From Tetracentron sinense (Eukaryota; Streptophyta; Magnoliopsida; Trochodendrales; Trochodendraceae), in assembly GCA_015143295.1 (NCBI GenBank), contig CM026562.1, forward strand, positions 434,001 through 498,000: DNA of 64,000 bases, given 5' to 3'. The notes beneath the pieces are model-generated. The model had not been told where the DNA came from, searched no databases, and saw only the letters and a list, made by a program, of their open reading frames with translations. A program made the translations under genes and the position numbers. Positions 43,723 to 55,443 of this stretch are shown in pieces. The first letter of the stretch is position 1. Every line of letters begins with the position of its first letter.

Positions 43723-46599
43723 TGTAAGCACCCAATTTTTACACCCCTAGTTAACCATGATTAAGTCCCTTAACCATGACAATCCCCAATCAAATCCCTT
43801 GACCCTAGGACAAACTATAGTTAAGCTTAACCCTGGGTATAACCCTAGTAGACCATAGGTAAACCCTAGCCTAGCCATAGCCTAACCCTAGGTATAACCC
43901 TAGTAAATCCTAGGTAAACTCTAGCCTAACCATAAGTAAAGCCTAGCCCTAGCCTTAGCCTTAGCCCTAGCATAGCCTAGCTCTAGCCTTAGTCTAACCC
44001 AAAACCTAGGTAAACCCAAGCCCTGGGTCCTTAGGGCTTGAGCCCTAAAGCCTAAAAGCCCTAGAAGCTCATCCATCTCGGTCTGGGCCCAAAGTCCAGG
44101 CCAAAAAATTCAAAACCGACCTCCCGTACCGCGTGCGTGCCTGGGTCACGGCCTGTTGGGCAAAACCCCTTGGTGTCGGTAATAGGATTACCGACACCCA
44201 AACTTTCAAAGCATTAGGGTTGTCGGCAATCCCAGTGCCGACACCCACTGATTTTTGCTTTTGCAGTGCAACCACCCCCCTGCTCGTTCAGTGCACGCCT
44301 GTGCAGCTCCACTCAAACCTGCACACGCTTCTCCACCTCATGAGAACCCCTTACCAACTCTTGTACAAATACCCCATGTGTCCCCTTTGAGGCTCACCTA
44401 TAAAGGGCAGGACCACGAAGTCAAAAAGGGGCTGTAAAATCTCCAAACCCGACCCACTGTGCATTGTCCAAGCTCTTAGCGCCTATCCCAGGTCCTCCAA
44501 CAAAGCCTCAGCTCGTCTCAGGCACGCTTAGCTCGGAACAGCTACGCACTACCACTTGCAGTGCCACCGCTAAGCTCCACCGTCACCGGCACACCCCTAT
44601 CTTGGCGAGAAGAAGTAGCAGCAAGGTAGGGCTTCCCCCTACTCCTTTTTTTCCTTTTGTTATCACCATTGTGAGCCCCTGGTCCATTCCAGGGGAGTAC
44701 ATGCTTTGCATTGACAGAATACCCACTGTGGGGGGGTCTCTCCCACCTTCATAGGTGTGGGGAACCCCCCCCCCCCCAGGGTATAGCATCGCTCCAGAAG
44801 GGTCTGGGGGTCCCTCATGCAATGAGGGAACCACTGGGTCCAACCCCATAGAAACCCTGTAGAGGGGCTTACAGTTTCTGGAAAAATCCAGGGTGTAGAT
44901 AAACTCAGTACCGACACCCCTACTCTTCTCTGTTTGAGGGCTTGTGAGCCCCACCTGATTCCTTTTGGGCCATTCCAAAGCCAGGGTTAGGTTCCTCTCG
45001 ACCTCCTCTATAACTTACTTGATGACCCTGAGACCCCTAGTTAAGCTTAACCAGGGTTAAAACACCAAAGAGCAGAAACTGTCAAAGGTGTCGGTAATCC
45101 CATTACCGACACCTGTGATTTTATGTAACAGTGTGATTGTGCCACTTTGGCCCGCAGTGGAGTCCACACCAAGCCTCCCCTGAGGCCCAACACTGGACCA
45201 TTATGTTCTCCTCATGGCCCTCTTCAAAACTGTATGTTGTGGGCTCCTCACATTATCACCTAACTAAAGTTACACGGGTTCAAATTTGCCAAAAAATCAT
45301 TATTATTGTCGATAATTGGTTTACCGACAATATGTATTTTGAGCTTTTTTGGGCCCATATAGTGGGTCCACAATCCATGGGGGCCTTCTTTTGGACTTGG
45401 CATGACCCCTAGGGTCCACCTAGAGCTTAACCAGACCTGCCTTTGAGTTAACCATGGTTAACTCACCAAATCAACTTTAAAAAATCTAGAAAAATCTTTA
45501 CAATTTCAAAAAATTCTAAAATAGCAGAAAACATCTTTTTTTGGATCATGCTCATGCCTAACCATAGTTAGATAAACTTAACCATGGTTGACATTTGATT
45601 TAACCATGGTTAAGCCCATTTAAACCTTGGTTAAATTCCCAAAATTCATGAAAAATGCAAGAAATGCAATAAGATGTTCAAATTTGCCCTACCACAGTTA
45701 TCGAACTAACCGTGGCTAAACCCATGTATTAACCATGGTTAACCCACTTAACTTGAGAAATTTTGGGGGAAAAGCCCTAAAATCATCAAATCAACATTTA
45801 AGGACCATAATTCAAACTTGGACCTTCAATCCTTGGCCTACCGGGCCCAATTTAGCCTACTGGGCTCATCTTAGGCCTACTGAGTCGAACTTAGGCCTAC
45901 CGGGCCGAACCCTAAGTCTACCGGGCTTACCCTTGGCCTATCGGGCCCAACCATAGTCTACCGGACTAAACCCCAAGCCTACCGGGCTAGCTCTTGGCCT
46001 ACCGGGCCTAATCTCGGTCTATTGGGCCAAACTCTAGTCTACCGGACTCCCTCTCGGCCTACCGGGCCTAAGCCTACTGAGTTTCAACCTTGGCCTACTG
46101 GGCCCAACCAAACCAAGCACTTAACCAACCTGGTCAACTCAACCCTAGTCTACCGGACTAGACCTTAAGCCATCCTTGGTGCACACACAACACACCTCTT
46201 AGCCTTGGCACGGGCTCATGTGGCAGAACTACGCTCGGTCTGATCTCACCCCAATGTGAGTACGTAGGCAGCACAACCCGGGTTCGACTCTAGTTTAGCT
46301 TTTCTCTTTCTTGGGTTAGTATAAACTAAATCAAATACATTTGACTAACAACTTGACTTCAATTAGCTTAAACCTAGTAAGTAGGGAACCGTTGCAAAAC
46401 GGAAGTGCCGGGGTGCCTAACACTTTCTCCGAGCTTAACCGAACCTTTTACCTAGAACTCTAAGCAGACCAAGACTTTATCCATTATCATGAGACTTATC
46501 CCTACCGAATAAATAAGTGGCGACTCTAAACATAAAATCAACTGACCACATCGCCAGGAAAGCACCCCTTGTTTGCGGGGACCGAAATCCTTGTTCATA
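43723..46599 (+). repeat. 3' LTR of the Tat-like element
   Basis: Collinear with the 5' LTR. It ends TTGTTCATA (last base pair CA changed to TA). Differences include a 13-C run insertion at 44751-44777 and extra minisatellite units at 45870-46080. The divergence shows the insertion is not recent. Confidence 0.93.
45087..45113. repeat. Hairpin counterpart with inverted loop (CCC)
   Basis: Same arms as 34991-35017 but loop CCC instead of GGG. Confidence 0.98.
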
Positions 46600-46680
46600 G
46601 TAACATTCATGAATAGAGTTCTAGCAACACATATGACTAGTGTTTTTGTAACTATGAGTTCTATTGGAAATGGAGTACTT

Positions 46681-46855
46681 GATTCAAGAGAAGTCTAGTC
46701 CTGTAGTGCTGTAATGCTGCTCTTGAATGTGTCACAACACTTTACAGTACTAGGTTGACCACCTCGAATACTTGCGAAAAATCCTGATGTTATTTTCATA
46801 AGTTTTTGAGGTGGTTCAGTCTGATACTGCAGTGTGTGCTGCAACATCTTGGAGC
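46681..46855 (+). repeat. Second copy of the ~170-bp duplication in CACTA-B2
   Basis: Partner of 33479-33647; see that entry for shared words. Confidence 0.8.
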
Positions 46856-46889
46856 AGAATTACAACATCACAAAAGACCAGTGTGCTTG

Positions 46890-47215
46890 AACAATGATCA
46901 CGGTTATTGAACAAACTGTGATTCTTGTAAATAATAATCATCGTTTATTATAAACCATAAATTGTAAGATCTGTCGTTTCCTCATAAATAAACTTTAGAT
47001 AATTTGTTTAGTTATAATCGTGGTTATTAAAATATCTGTGATTCTAATAAAGAAACAATCACGATTTATTATCAGTCGTGATTGTAAGTGTTGTCATTTC
47101 AACTAAAAATATATAAACTGAAGTTAATTATTTTATAGTTGCGATCATGCTTACAATAAAAACACAAATGATATGGTAAACTTATCACGGTGAGAGTGAG
47201 AAACCGTGGTCAAAA
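46890..47215 (+). repeat. CACTA-B2 subterminal-type repeats
   Basis: Several GATCACGGTTAT and ATAACCGTGATT-like units in both orientations, the same words as at 33200-33430 and 50250-50530. Confidence 0.7.
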
Positions 47216-47644
47216 CTCTGCTTTTAGACTGAAAAAGTCACTTCATCTCTCTCCTCGCGCATATATTTTTAACATAATCCCTAACCTCTATGTTTCTTCT
47301 TCTACCAACCACTTTATTATTTTCTCTTGCAAATGTTCCAGTCCATTCAATATCCAACATCCATCTCGTTCAATCTCCGACAACTATTCCCTCCTTTCTT
47401 TAGGTAAGTTTTTTTTTTTCTATCTCATCTTTCATTTATTTTCATCCAAATGATTAAACAAATGTTCCAAATATATTAAGCCAGATTACTTAAAGAAATT
47501 CTCATTCTTATTGAGAATCACAAAATATTTTTTAGTGGGGCAAATTTTTAATGACAAATTTATGCTTTCGACATAAGGAAGCCAATACTTTTTTATGCTC
47601 TCAGCATTTGAATAAGGATTATTATTTTAAATTGATTATTATGC

Positions 47645-48130
47645 ATTTGTTCATAACAGTGATGTCAGGAACAAAACATTTTGACTCAGAGCAATGTACC
47701 AGTGGCCCTATCTTGGAAAGAAAATCCAGAGGCCCCATCATGCTTAATTGCCTGGAGAAAAATAACACAATTAGTGAGAAAAATCATCGAATTGAATTCT
47801 AGTAGAATACCAACTGGTGACAATAAAACTGATTTGAGTTCTTCTATTGGTGTACTTGCACATGAAATTTCAATTCATTAAAGGACCTTTAAACAAGTTT
47901 CTAGATGAGGTCAAAGATAAGTTTTGTGATCAGTTGACTGTAAGAATCTTTACATATATTATGTTCATAGTTTTTTTGTCTGTATATATACAATTCTTTG
48001 AAATTGAAGAAAGACACTTAGAAAATATATGTTTACATTAATTTTGTCTGTATGCTTTACTGTAGCAACAATTTGAATTTAAGGAAGGAGACAAGAAATA
48101 CTATCTAAAAAATGCTAATTTTTATTGAAA
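47645..48130 (+). pseudogene. CACTA-B2 transposon protein fragment, decayed
   Basis: Frame pieces include SRGPIMLNCLEKN, then RIPTGDNKTDLSSSIGVLAHE (47793-47865) and, after a spliceable gap, FEFKEGDKKYYLKNANFY (48070-48128). They resemble the conserved RGPT ... IPxGD(N)...SSxIGVLAR segment of plant transposon proteins found with CACTA elements. Frame changes at 47745-47790 break it. Function is inferred only from context; it may be the DNA-binding second protein. Confidence 0.5.
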
Positions 48131-49350
48131 GACATTCAAGAAGGACCTCCGAAAAATTGCATTTATCCATTTATCGACAGTGGGGATGTCGAACAAATAA
48201 ACCTACCTGCAAAGTGTGCACATATTAGGCCTGAACATTATGATGCGTTGGTAAAGTTTAATCTTTCAGAGGAATTCAAGGTTAGACAAAATTTATAATT
48301 ACTTATTAATTATATTTAATTTTTGTACTTTATTTGAACTTATGTTTAGTTGTATTACGATATTCAGGCCTTAAGCAACAAAAATAAAGAAATAAGGTTG
48401 AAGAATACATACCACCATCATCTAAATAGGGGGTGTATGATGGGGTTGCAAGAAAAATTATTAGTGTTTGCATTCCTAGAATTTAAGATTGTGCAACTAT
48501 TATACTAATCATTAACCTAAATACTAATATTTAATATTTAATATTTCACAAATGAGTGAATCCACTTCTCAAGAGCGTCCAATTGAGAAAGTGGAGAGAC
48601 ATATTTTGTGAGTTAAAGTCCGACAAAGAGCGTAAAGCCAATATACTTCAGATGAGACTAGTTAAAAGTCTGTCGAAATTGTAAGTGTTTATTTGATTAT
48701 TAATTTTCTTGTTATTTGTGTTTCTTATTGGTATACTCTCTTATTAGCTAAATGCTTCTTATGCAAGAAAAAATAGAGTAACAATATGCTGAGGGAGTGG
48801 GACAACTTGTTGTCCCCATGATATATTGGGTTGACCCAAACGCACTAAATCCTCGGCATATCTGCATGAAGTTGAAGACCTCAAATCCCAAGTGCAGACA
48901 TTGGAAGAAAAGGGTAAGCATGCAAAAGAGCAGTACTGTCAAATATGAGAAAGTAAGAAAACTAATCCGGAGCACATAAAACAATTATTGGTTGCTCTTA
49001 AGTCTGCACAATCATCTGTTGGTAGCTCATTTCAGATGATATTTAAATGGTTTGGTTCACTAGATTTGATATTATAATATATTGCTTTACTATGTTATGA
49101 AATTCTTTACTAATTTTATACAATATATTATTTTTATATGTAGATGCAACCTGAAGTCTCGAAACTTGACCCACAAATACCGACTCCAAACTCACCAGCC
49201 ACTTCTTTTCAAATAAAGGGTGTACATAATTATTCAACTTGTCAATTAGTTATATTGTTGTAAATTATTACAAATACTTAATCACTTAGCAAGTCATTGG
49301 TGTAAACATATAACCAAAAGATTTCATCGGTTAATGATATTCATGAACTA
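48131..49350 (+). other. Eroded CACTA-B2 interior
   Basis: Short exon-like remnants (48150-48290, 48560-48660, 48800-48970) without a recognisable domain. 48985-49045 matches CACTA-B1 at 26190-26260. Confidence 0.5.
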
Positions 49351-50100
49351 ATAGATTTCACCAATTTTAGGTGGAAGCTGAACAATCAACAACCAAACAT
49401 TTTAAGGAATTTGAGCATTGGTTTATTGAGAATTACATTGATAACGTAATTAAATATATATCATATGATAATAAGCGAATTTTTGGAGAAGAATTTGATT
49501 TCTTGATTATTAGAAAGGAAGATGTCGCATAATTGTGTAAAGATTGTGACATCGGTGTAAATTTGATTCTTTTTTACATAAGGTAAAACAACTTAAGAAT
49601 TAATTAAGGTTATATTGTTTGCTTTCCTATTATTAATATAACTTTATGACTTATACTTAGAACTGTTATTTGTTTCATAATAATATATGGAGTCTTAAGG
49701 GATAATATGAAAAAAAAAACTATATATTTCTTGACCCTCAATATACAATAAATAGTGAGGATGCTAAGACATAGATTAAAAAAAAATGCCCTTAGTGAAG
49801 AGTAACCAAATGCGCGTTATAGAATTTAATATAAGTTTCCTCTTACTTCTCTCATGTTATTTTGACTTATTAAGTAAGAGTATTACTAATTCTTTAAGTT
49901 AAAGGTAGATGAGAATGTGATTAATACACCATGATGAACCCGAGGGACATCATCACCAACAAGAAAAGAAAAATAAATGATATTATTATGAGTTGTTTTA
50001 CATCCAATGACCAAGAACCTTATAGTGATGGATCAATAAAAGTACTTAAGTTCGAAGTAGATGAATACCTGAAAAGTAATAGTAATGTTTAAAATAACAT
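49351..50100 (+). pseudogene. Ulp1-like gene of CACTA-B2, internally deleted
   Basis: 49370-49570 matches the pre-protease exon of B1. The catalytic-Cys block is at 49913-49975 (EC, D in place of G, then YTM and RDIITNKK), with a TAA inside. The ~450 bp that carry the His/Asp exons in B1 are missing here, so no protease can be encoded. Confidence 0.65.
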
Positions 50101-50758
50101 GTCCATATATATATTTTTCTTTTGGATGGTACCATATATGTATTTTGTTGATTATACTGTAAATAAATTCTTATTATTTAATTTATCGATGTATATATAA
50201 TATTATATTTACAAGTGAGTGTGTATGAATTTAGTAGTAGGTGTGAGAAGTTACAGGTTACAGTGATTTTGAATCAAAACAATCAAGGTTTATGCAAAAA
50301 AAGTGTGATCTATAATAAGTGAAAAAACTATTTTGCAAAGGGAATAATATCGATATTTAAGATATTCATTCACAGATAAATAACTGTGATCGTCCTGTTT
50401 AAAACAATCACGGTTACGTTTGCAACCGTGATATTTAAATAAATAAGATCATGGGTTGAAAAATCGTAGTCCGGTATGCTCGCAGTAACGATGATCAATT
50501 GCTTATGGTCACGGATAAAAACTGTGACTGATGAACCTTTTTCTTGAAGTGAAAAAAGTATACTATATTATTTAATAGGCATATCTATGAGGCAATTGGG
50601 CAGCTTCCCCTGAACTTTTGTAAAAAAAAAACTTTTTTTAAACCGTGTAATTTAATTATTTAAAACGGCATAACCATGGGGCAAGGGGACAACTATTTTG
50701 TAAACAAGGAGAAACAATACCTATAAATATGTATGAAATGACCCAATAACTTGGTCCT

Positions 50759-50760
50759 TA

Positions 50761-50831
<71 letters not shown>
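50759..50831. repeat. (AAT)24 microsatellite
   Basis: About 24 uninterrupted AAT units; the long frame through it (poly-Tyr) is not a gene. Confidence 0.97.
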
Positions 50832-50852
50832 GGGAAATGGAAAACGGACCCA

Positions 50853-50876
50853 GGGGTCAGCTTAGAAGCTGACCCC
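50853..50876. repeat. Hairpin GGGGTCAGCTT/AAGCTGACCCC
   Basis: Short near-perfect inverted repeat just right of the microsatellite. The neighbouring 50920-51060 belongs to the AACCATGGTTAA repeat family. Confidence 0.8.
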
Positions 50877-51442
50877 GCTGATCTCATTCGTCCACAACCC
50901 TTTTTCACCATACATCAACTATGGTTAACCCTAGGGGGTTAACCAATGTAACCATGGTTTTTAGAAAAACAAAAACAAAAATATTTATTTTAATTTAACT
51001 AAGCTTAACCATGGTTAAAAAAGTGTTAAAAGGGACAAGGGGACACTGCGATTAGCTTAGAAGAGGACCTTGCGGACCTCTTCTCAAGACTCTAATAATA
51101 ATAACCAACTCGAACCCCCATTCTTCTAAATCGAGAATATTTTGTACCCGCCTAATCATTCTCCACAAAAATCCATTAACAATTATTACTATTTTCAATC
51201 AACCATCACGTTGTCCTACTAGAAAATCCTGGGTCTGCCCCTGGTTTGCCTGAAACCAATCCACAACCCAAAGCAAAGGTGATAGTTTGGCCCGTCGTAC
51301 TATGTTCCTAATCTTCTTCTTCTTCTATTATATATAATGAGAATTTCCCCCTTAAAAATGTAGATGAAAATTTCCATAATTTCCAATCTACCCTTATCAT
51401 AATCATTATATAAGATCAATTCTCATACAACCCCTTATTCTA

Positions 51443-52213
51443 GGAGTCCGATTATGCCACTTAAGCAGCCATGTGTCTCTTTTAACACTCTTTAATTGTG
51501 GTTAAGTTTCACCCACCCCTAGGGTTCACCCATTTATCCTTAGATTTTAGGAAAAAATATGACAAAAAATATTATCCTAGGAGTTAGTGAATTTTAACCA
51601 GGGTTCACCAACTCCTAGGATAATTTTTTGGTCATATTTTCTTCTAAAATCCAAGGATAGGTGGGTGACCTCTGGGTAGATGAATCTTAACCTCAATTAA
51701 GGGGTGTCGAAAGAGACACATGGCAACCTCAAGTGGGTAACCGGACCCCAACTGTGGTTAAGATTCATCCACCCCTAGGGTTCACCCACTTATTCTTGGT
51801 TTTTAGAAAAAAATATTAATTTATTTAAACCCTGGTTAAAATTCACTTAACTCCTAGGGTTGAATTTTTTTTTCATAGGTGGGTGAACTCTAGGGGTGAG
51901 TGAATCTTGACCATAGTCAGGGGTGATGAAAGAGACACATGGCAACCTCAAGGACATAACTAGACTCCAACCGTGGTTAAGATTCCTCCACCCCTTGGAT
52001 CACCCACTTATCCTTGATTTTTTTTAAAAAATATTAATTCTTTTAAGCTTTGATTAAAATTCAATAGTTCATAGAGTTAAATAATTTTCATATATTTTTT
52101 TTTATATAAAAACCAAGGATAAGTGGGTAAACTTTAGGGGTGGGTGAATCTTAACCACAAATAAGGAGTGTTAAAAGGGACACATAACGACCTTAGTGGC
52201 GTAACCGGACTCC
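51443..52213. mobile_element. Array of three foldback modules
   Basis: Module 1 (51443-51749) has inverted arms beginning GGAGTCCGATTATGCCACTT and GGGGTCCGGTTACCCACTTG and continuing CCATGTGTCTCTTT, then GGTTAAG. Modules 2 (~51745-51968) and 3 (~51965-52213) have the same arms and share their boundary CCGGACYCC/AGACTCC with the neighbour. Coding is absent. The superfamily is unknown; the long arms suggest a Mutator-like or other foldback type. Confidence 0.75.
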
Positions 52214-52524
52214 TTGCTCTCTTGGAAAAACGCTCTGAAAAAGAATGTCTCACCAAGGCCCCGCCCGCCCCTTTCTTTGCTATACCCAAAATTCCCCTAA
52301 ATCTTTTTAGTTCTCAAAATGTCTCTATGTCATATTTCTATAACCAACATATCCCTCACAATTAACCAACATGTCCCTCACAATTTTTTTAATTTAAAAT
52401 GTCCCTAGAGTTTTTATACCTAAAATATTCCTTATCTTTTCCCAAAATACCCTTACTAGGGTCCCTCTTCCCAGTCTCTCTCCCCTTCCCCTCTCTCACA
52501 TGTATCACATGTGCCGCCCACTAG

Positions 52525-52969
52525 TAGGGCTGCACAAAGCCCCGATCGGCCCGTTGGTGTTGTTCGGCCCGAATTTTAGGCTTGAATGAGCCAAGCCAAG
52601 CCTTAAAAAAAGCCCGAAAACTCAATCAAGCCGAGCTCGGGCCAACCCTTGTGCGGCTTGGCCCGGCTCGATTGAGGTTCGGTTCGGCCCAAACTTGGCT
52701 CGGCTCGAATATTATTAAAAAAAATAAAAATATAATTTATATATATCATTATTATATATATAAATAATATAAAATATTGTTATTAAAAAAAAAAAAAAGG
52801 ATTCAAGCCGAGCTTGAGCCAAGCCAAGCCTTGCTCGAGCTTGAATCAATTCGGGCCGCACTTTCAAGTTCCATTTCGGGCCGAGCCGGGCTTTGGGCCT
52901 CGATCAAATCCATTCAAGCCGAGCCGAGCCGAGCCAAGCTTGGCCAAGCCCGGCCCGAATATAGCCCTT
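52525..52969. mobile_element. hAT-type MITE (445 bp)
   Basis: The perfect 8-bp duplication CCCACTAG lies at 52517-52524 and 52970-52977. The ends are TAGGGCTGCA and ATAGCCCTT (inverted AAGGGCTAT). The interior is rich in GAGCCAAGCCGAGC/GGCTCGGCTC words arranged as arms around an AT-rich centre, a look common in plant hAT MITEs. Confidence 0.92.
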
Positions 52970-53239
52970 CCCACTAGTGAGCTATAAATAGAGATGAATA
53001 CTTACGAAAAACTTGCAGGTCGACAGATTAGTTTGTTTTGCTGCCGGCGGCCTACAACCCTGAAAAGTTGCACCATCGAGCAATGCTACATCCATTTTCT
53101 GACCATCTACTCTCCAACTGTTTTTAATAATTTAAAACAAAAGGACAAAACAAAAGTGGTAGGACCCATACAAAAGTGTCATACTATTTTGTTTTCTTGT
53201 ATAAAAGTAGGGGAGAGTGGATGGCCGGAAAGTGGACGC

Positions 53240-53352
53240 CAAAGTTTTTAATTTCAAAATTTGCAATGATTTCGGCCAGCCAACCCGAACTGAAATCTCG
53301 AAAAATTGCGGGATTTCGGAGAAATTTTGAAATCCGATATATTAATAGTTTA

Positions 53353-53393
<41 letters not shown>

Positions 53394-53745
53394 AAAAAAA
53401 ATAATATTTTATTAAAATTTTATATATTTAGATAAATATTATTATTTTATTTTTAAAATTAATATACAAAATTTTGAAATTTCAGTAAAAATTTCGAATT
53501 TTGAAATATTTTAGAATATTTCAAAATATTTTGGGATTTTAATGAAAAAAACCTATTTTAAAATAAAAAAAATTAGATTTTGGCTGAAATTCCAAAATCT
53601 TTGAAATCTGAAATTTGACCCGAAATTTCCGAAATTTTAGCCGGAATCTCCGAAATTTCGGCCAAAATTTGATTTTCGAAATAAACATAGTTTCGATGTC
53701 ATCAGGGTTGGCCAAAAGTGAAATTTCGCGAAATTTCAAACCTTG
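53240..53745. mobile_element. hAT-type MITE (506 bp), GAAATTTC-rich
   Basis: The perfect 8-bp duplication GTGGACGC lies at 53232-53239 and 53746-53753. The inverted ends are CAAAGTTTTTAATTTC and CAAGGTTTGAAATTTC. Arms are filled with CGAAATTTC words; the centre is AT-rich with (TA)n at 53357-53390. Confidence 0.92.
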
Positions 53746-55408
53746 GTGGACGCTGCTTTGCTCAAATAACTAAATAAGGAATCTCAGCAACTTGACTTCT
53801 CTAATATAATCCTCGATAGGTTTAATAGGACATACTACTTAACGCCAATTTTATTTAATAACTTTTGGGCTCAGTCCTCCTTAAAAAAAAAAAATGTTTG
53901 ATGGGGCTGGGTTTGAATTAGTTTTGATAGACTGGCCTTGGCCCAAACTGGCCCTGGCGTTGCCCCATGTGCAGCCGCTATCGGCCTATCCTAAGTCGAG
54001 GTTAGGCAGAAGTCTCCGTGGACAACTTGGAAAAGTGGAGCATTTACATTTTGGTTTAGATAAACATTAGCTATCAGAGTTGGTGGACTACACGTGGAAA
54101 ACTACGGCTGGTGTCTCAATCAGGGCTTGTCCGCAGGAATTTATCAGCTAAAAATGGAAAAATGGTGAGAGTAGGAATTGTGAGAGTTTTTTTTTTTGGG
54201 GGTAACATGAGGAGTTGAGGTGTCCCCAACCCTTTGGGTTAGGACTAAGCTCCATGGTGCGACAGGAGCCCACAACCCGTCATACCAGGTAAGTTTGGAA
54301 AAACCGCATGGGATTGGCCCCAAAGAGGGTGTGGAAAGTCGAAACCAAGACCTTTCGTTTCATGAGGCATAAGTCCCGGGAACCACTGGTCCACCCTTTC
54401 CGGGTTATGAATTGTGAGAGTATGCTTTGAATTATTACATTTGACATATGCTTGCATGTCTTGATTTTTTTTTTTTTTTGAGGGATATCATTTACTTTAG
54501 GTTAGTGGGTAGCTCAGGAATTGGAACTCTTGCAACTCGAATAGATCCCAAGACATCTCCCTGAGAGAGGCCACACCCCACCATTGGAACAGAGGTGGGT
54601 GTCTTAGAGTTGACTAATCATGATATTATATATAATGCTTTAGTTAAATTGACAGAACAATTTAAATTTTAAAGTAAAAAAACATCAATGGATTTTCAAT
54701 TGAGATAAGAACCGTTTGTTGGCGTTGAATGGAAAAGGATTAAACATCCCTTCAACATCTCTTTCGTTTTTTAGTTAGGTTTTCATGTGGAGATGGATTC
54801 AAAGTCAAGCCTCTCTCCGCAAGGTTTTCCATTCATCACCAGATGGGACATACTTCTTGTGTTTCTCTTATTATTATTATTTAATTAACTATGAATAAAG
54901 CTCCGATGGAAGAGATAACCGACCAGCCCAAAGTGTACCATATGAGAAAGGTACTTTGGAAATTACAGATATAAAACAGACTATTTTTGTCAATAATTTT
55001 TTTTTAATTCTCAAAATATCCCTATCTAAAGCATTTTTTTATAAAAAAAAAAATAAACTATGAAAATGAGCTCTGATTGAAGAGATAATTGAATCAAATC
55101 CAAAATATAATTTGGATTACAAATATATATGCATCATGAAGGGTAGTTTGAAAATTAAAAAGAAGAATATTTTTGTCAACTAAAACTTTTTTCTATATTT
55201 CCAAAAAAGCCCTATCAAGGCACCTTTTGGTCCTCCGAGCTCTCACTCTTTTTTTCCCCTTATATTTAAAAATTTGTCTCTCTTCTTTATGTTGAAGTAG
55301 ACTCAAACAAGAAAAATGGGCTACCCTATATTCGACATATATTTTTTCTTTTAATATATTTTACATTTGGGTATTTGAAATTTTAGCAAAGCAAGCTACC
55401 TTGGAGAG

Positions 55409-55443
55409 GGAGGTGGAGGTGGAGGTGGAGGTGGAGGTGGAGG
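55409..55443. repeat. (GGAGGT)n minisatellite
   Basis: Almost six perfect 6-bp units. Confidence 0.95.

Larger units (their letters stand above)
33648..46599 (+). mobile_element. Complete non-autonomous Tat/Ogre-like LTR retrotransposon (12,952 bp)
   Basis: Two LTRs (33648-36498 and 43723-46599), both starting TGTAAGCACCC, are flanked by the perfect duplication GTAAC (33643-33647 and 46600-46604). A polypurine tract ACAAAAAGGGGCAGC precedes the 3' LTR. The 7.2-kb interior holds only a gag-like zinc-finger remnant and three long tandem-repeat fields, with no protease, RT, RNase H or integrase. Mobilisation would need enzymes from a related element. The Tat assignment rests on the gag finger spacing, the GTGGCGACTC and GTACGTAGGCAGCC motifs and the repeat-rich 3' region. 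Confidence 0.9.
33086..50551 (+). mobile_element. CACTA-B2: CACTA element containing a nested 12.95-kb retrotransposon
   Basis: The left end is CACTACTATAAATATG (33086) and the right end CCTTTTTCTTGAAGTG (50536-50551). The two termini are diverged but both fit CACTA, and AAA flanks both sides. GATCACGGTT/AACCGTGATC-type subterminal repeats lie at 33105-33430, 46895-47210 and 50250-50530. Without the nested element it is about 4.5 kb. Its interior matches CACTA-B1, but the exon carrying the protease His/Asp is deleted (junction near 49902). Confidence 0.72.

Noticed and set aside
50693-50911. Open frame with a long Tyr run
   Set aside because: Translation of the AAT microsatellite.
54185-54420. 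SINE or other named retroposon
   Set aside because: Has the look of a dispersed tail sequence, but no A/B box promoter or clear end could be shown.
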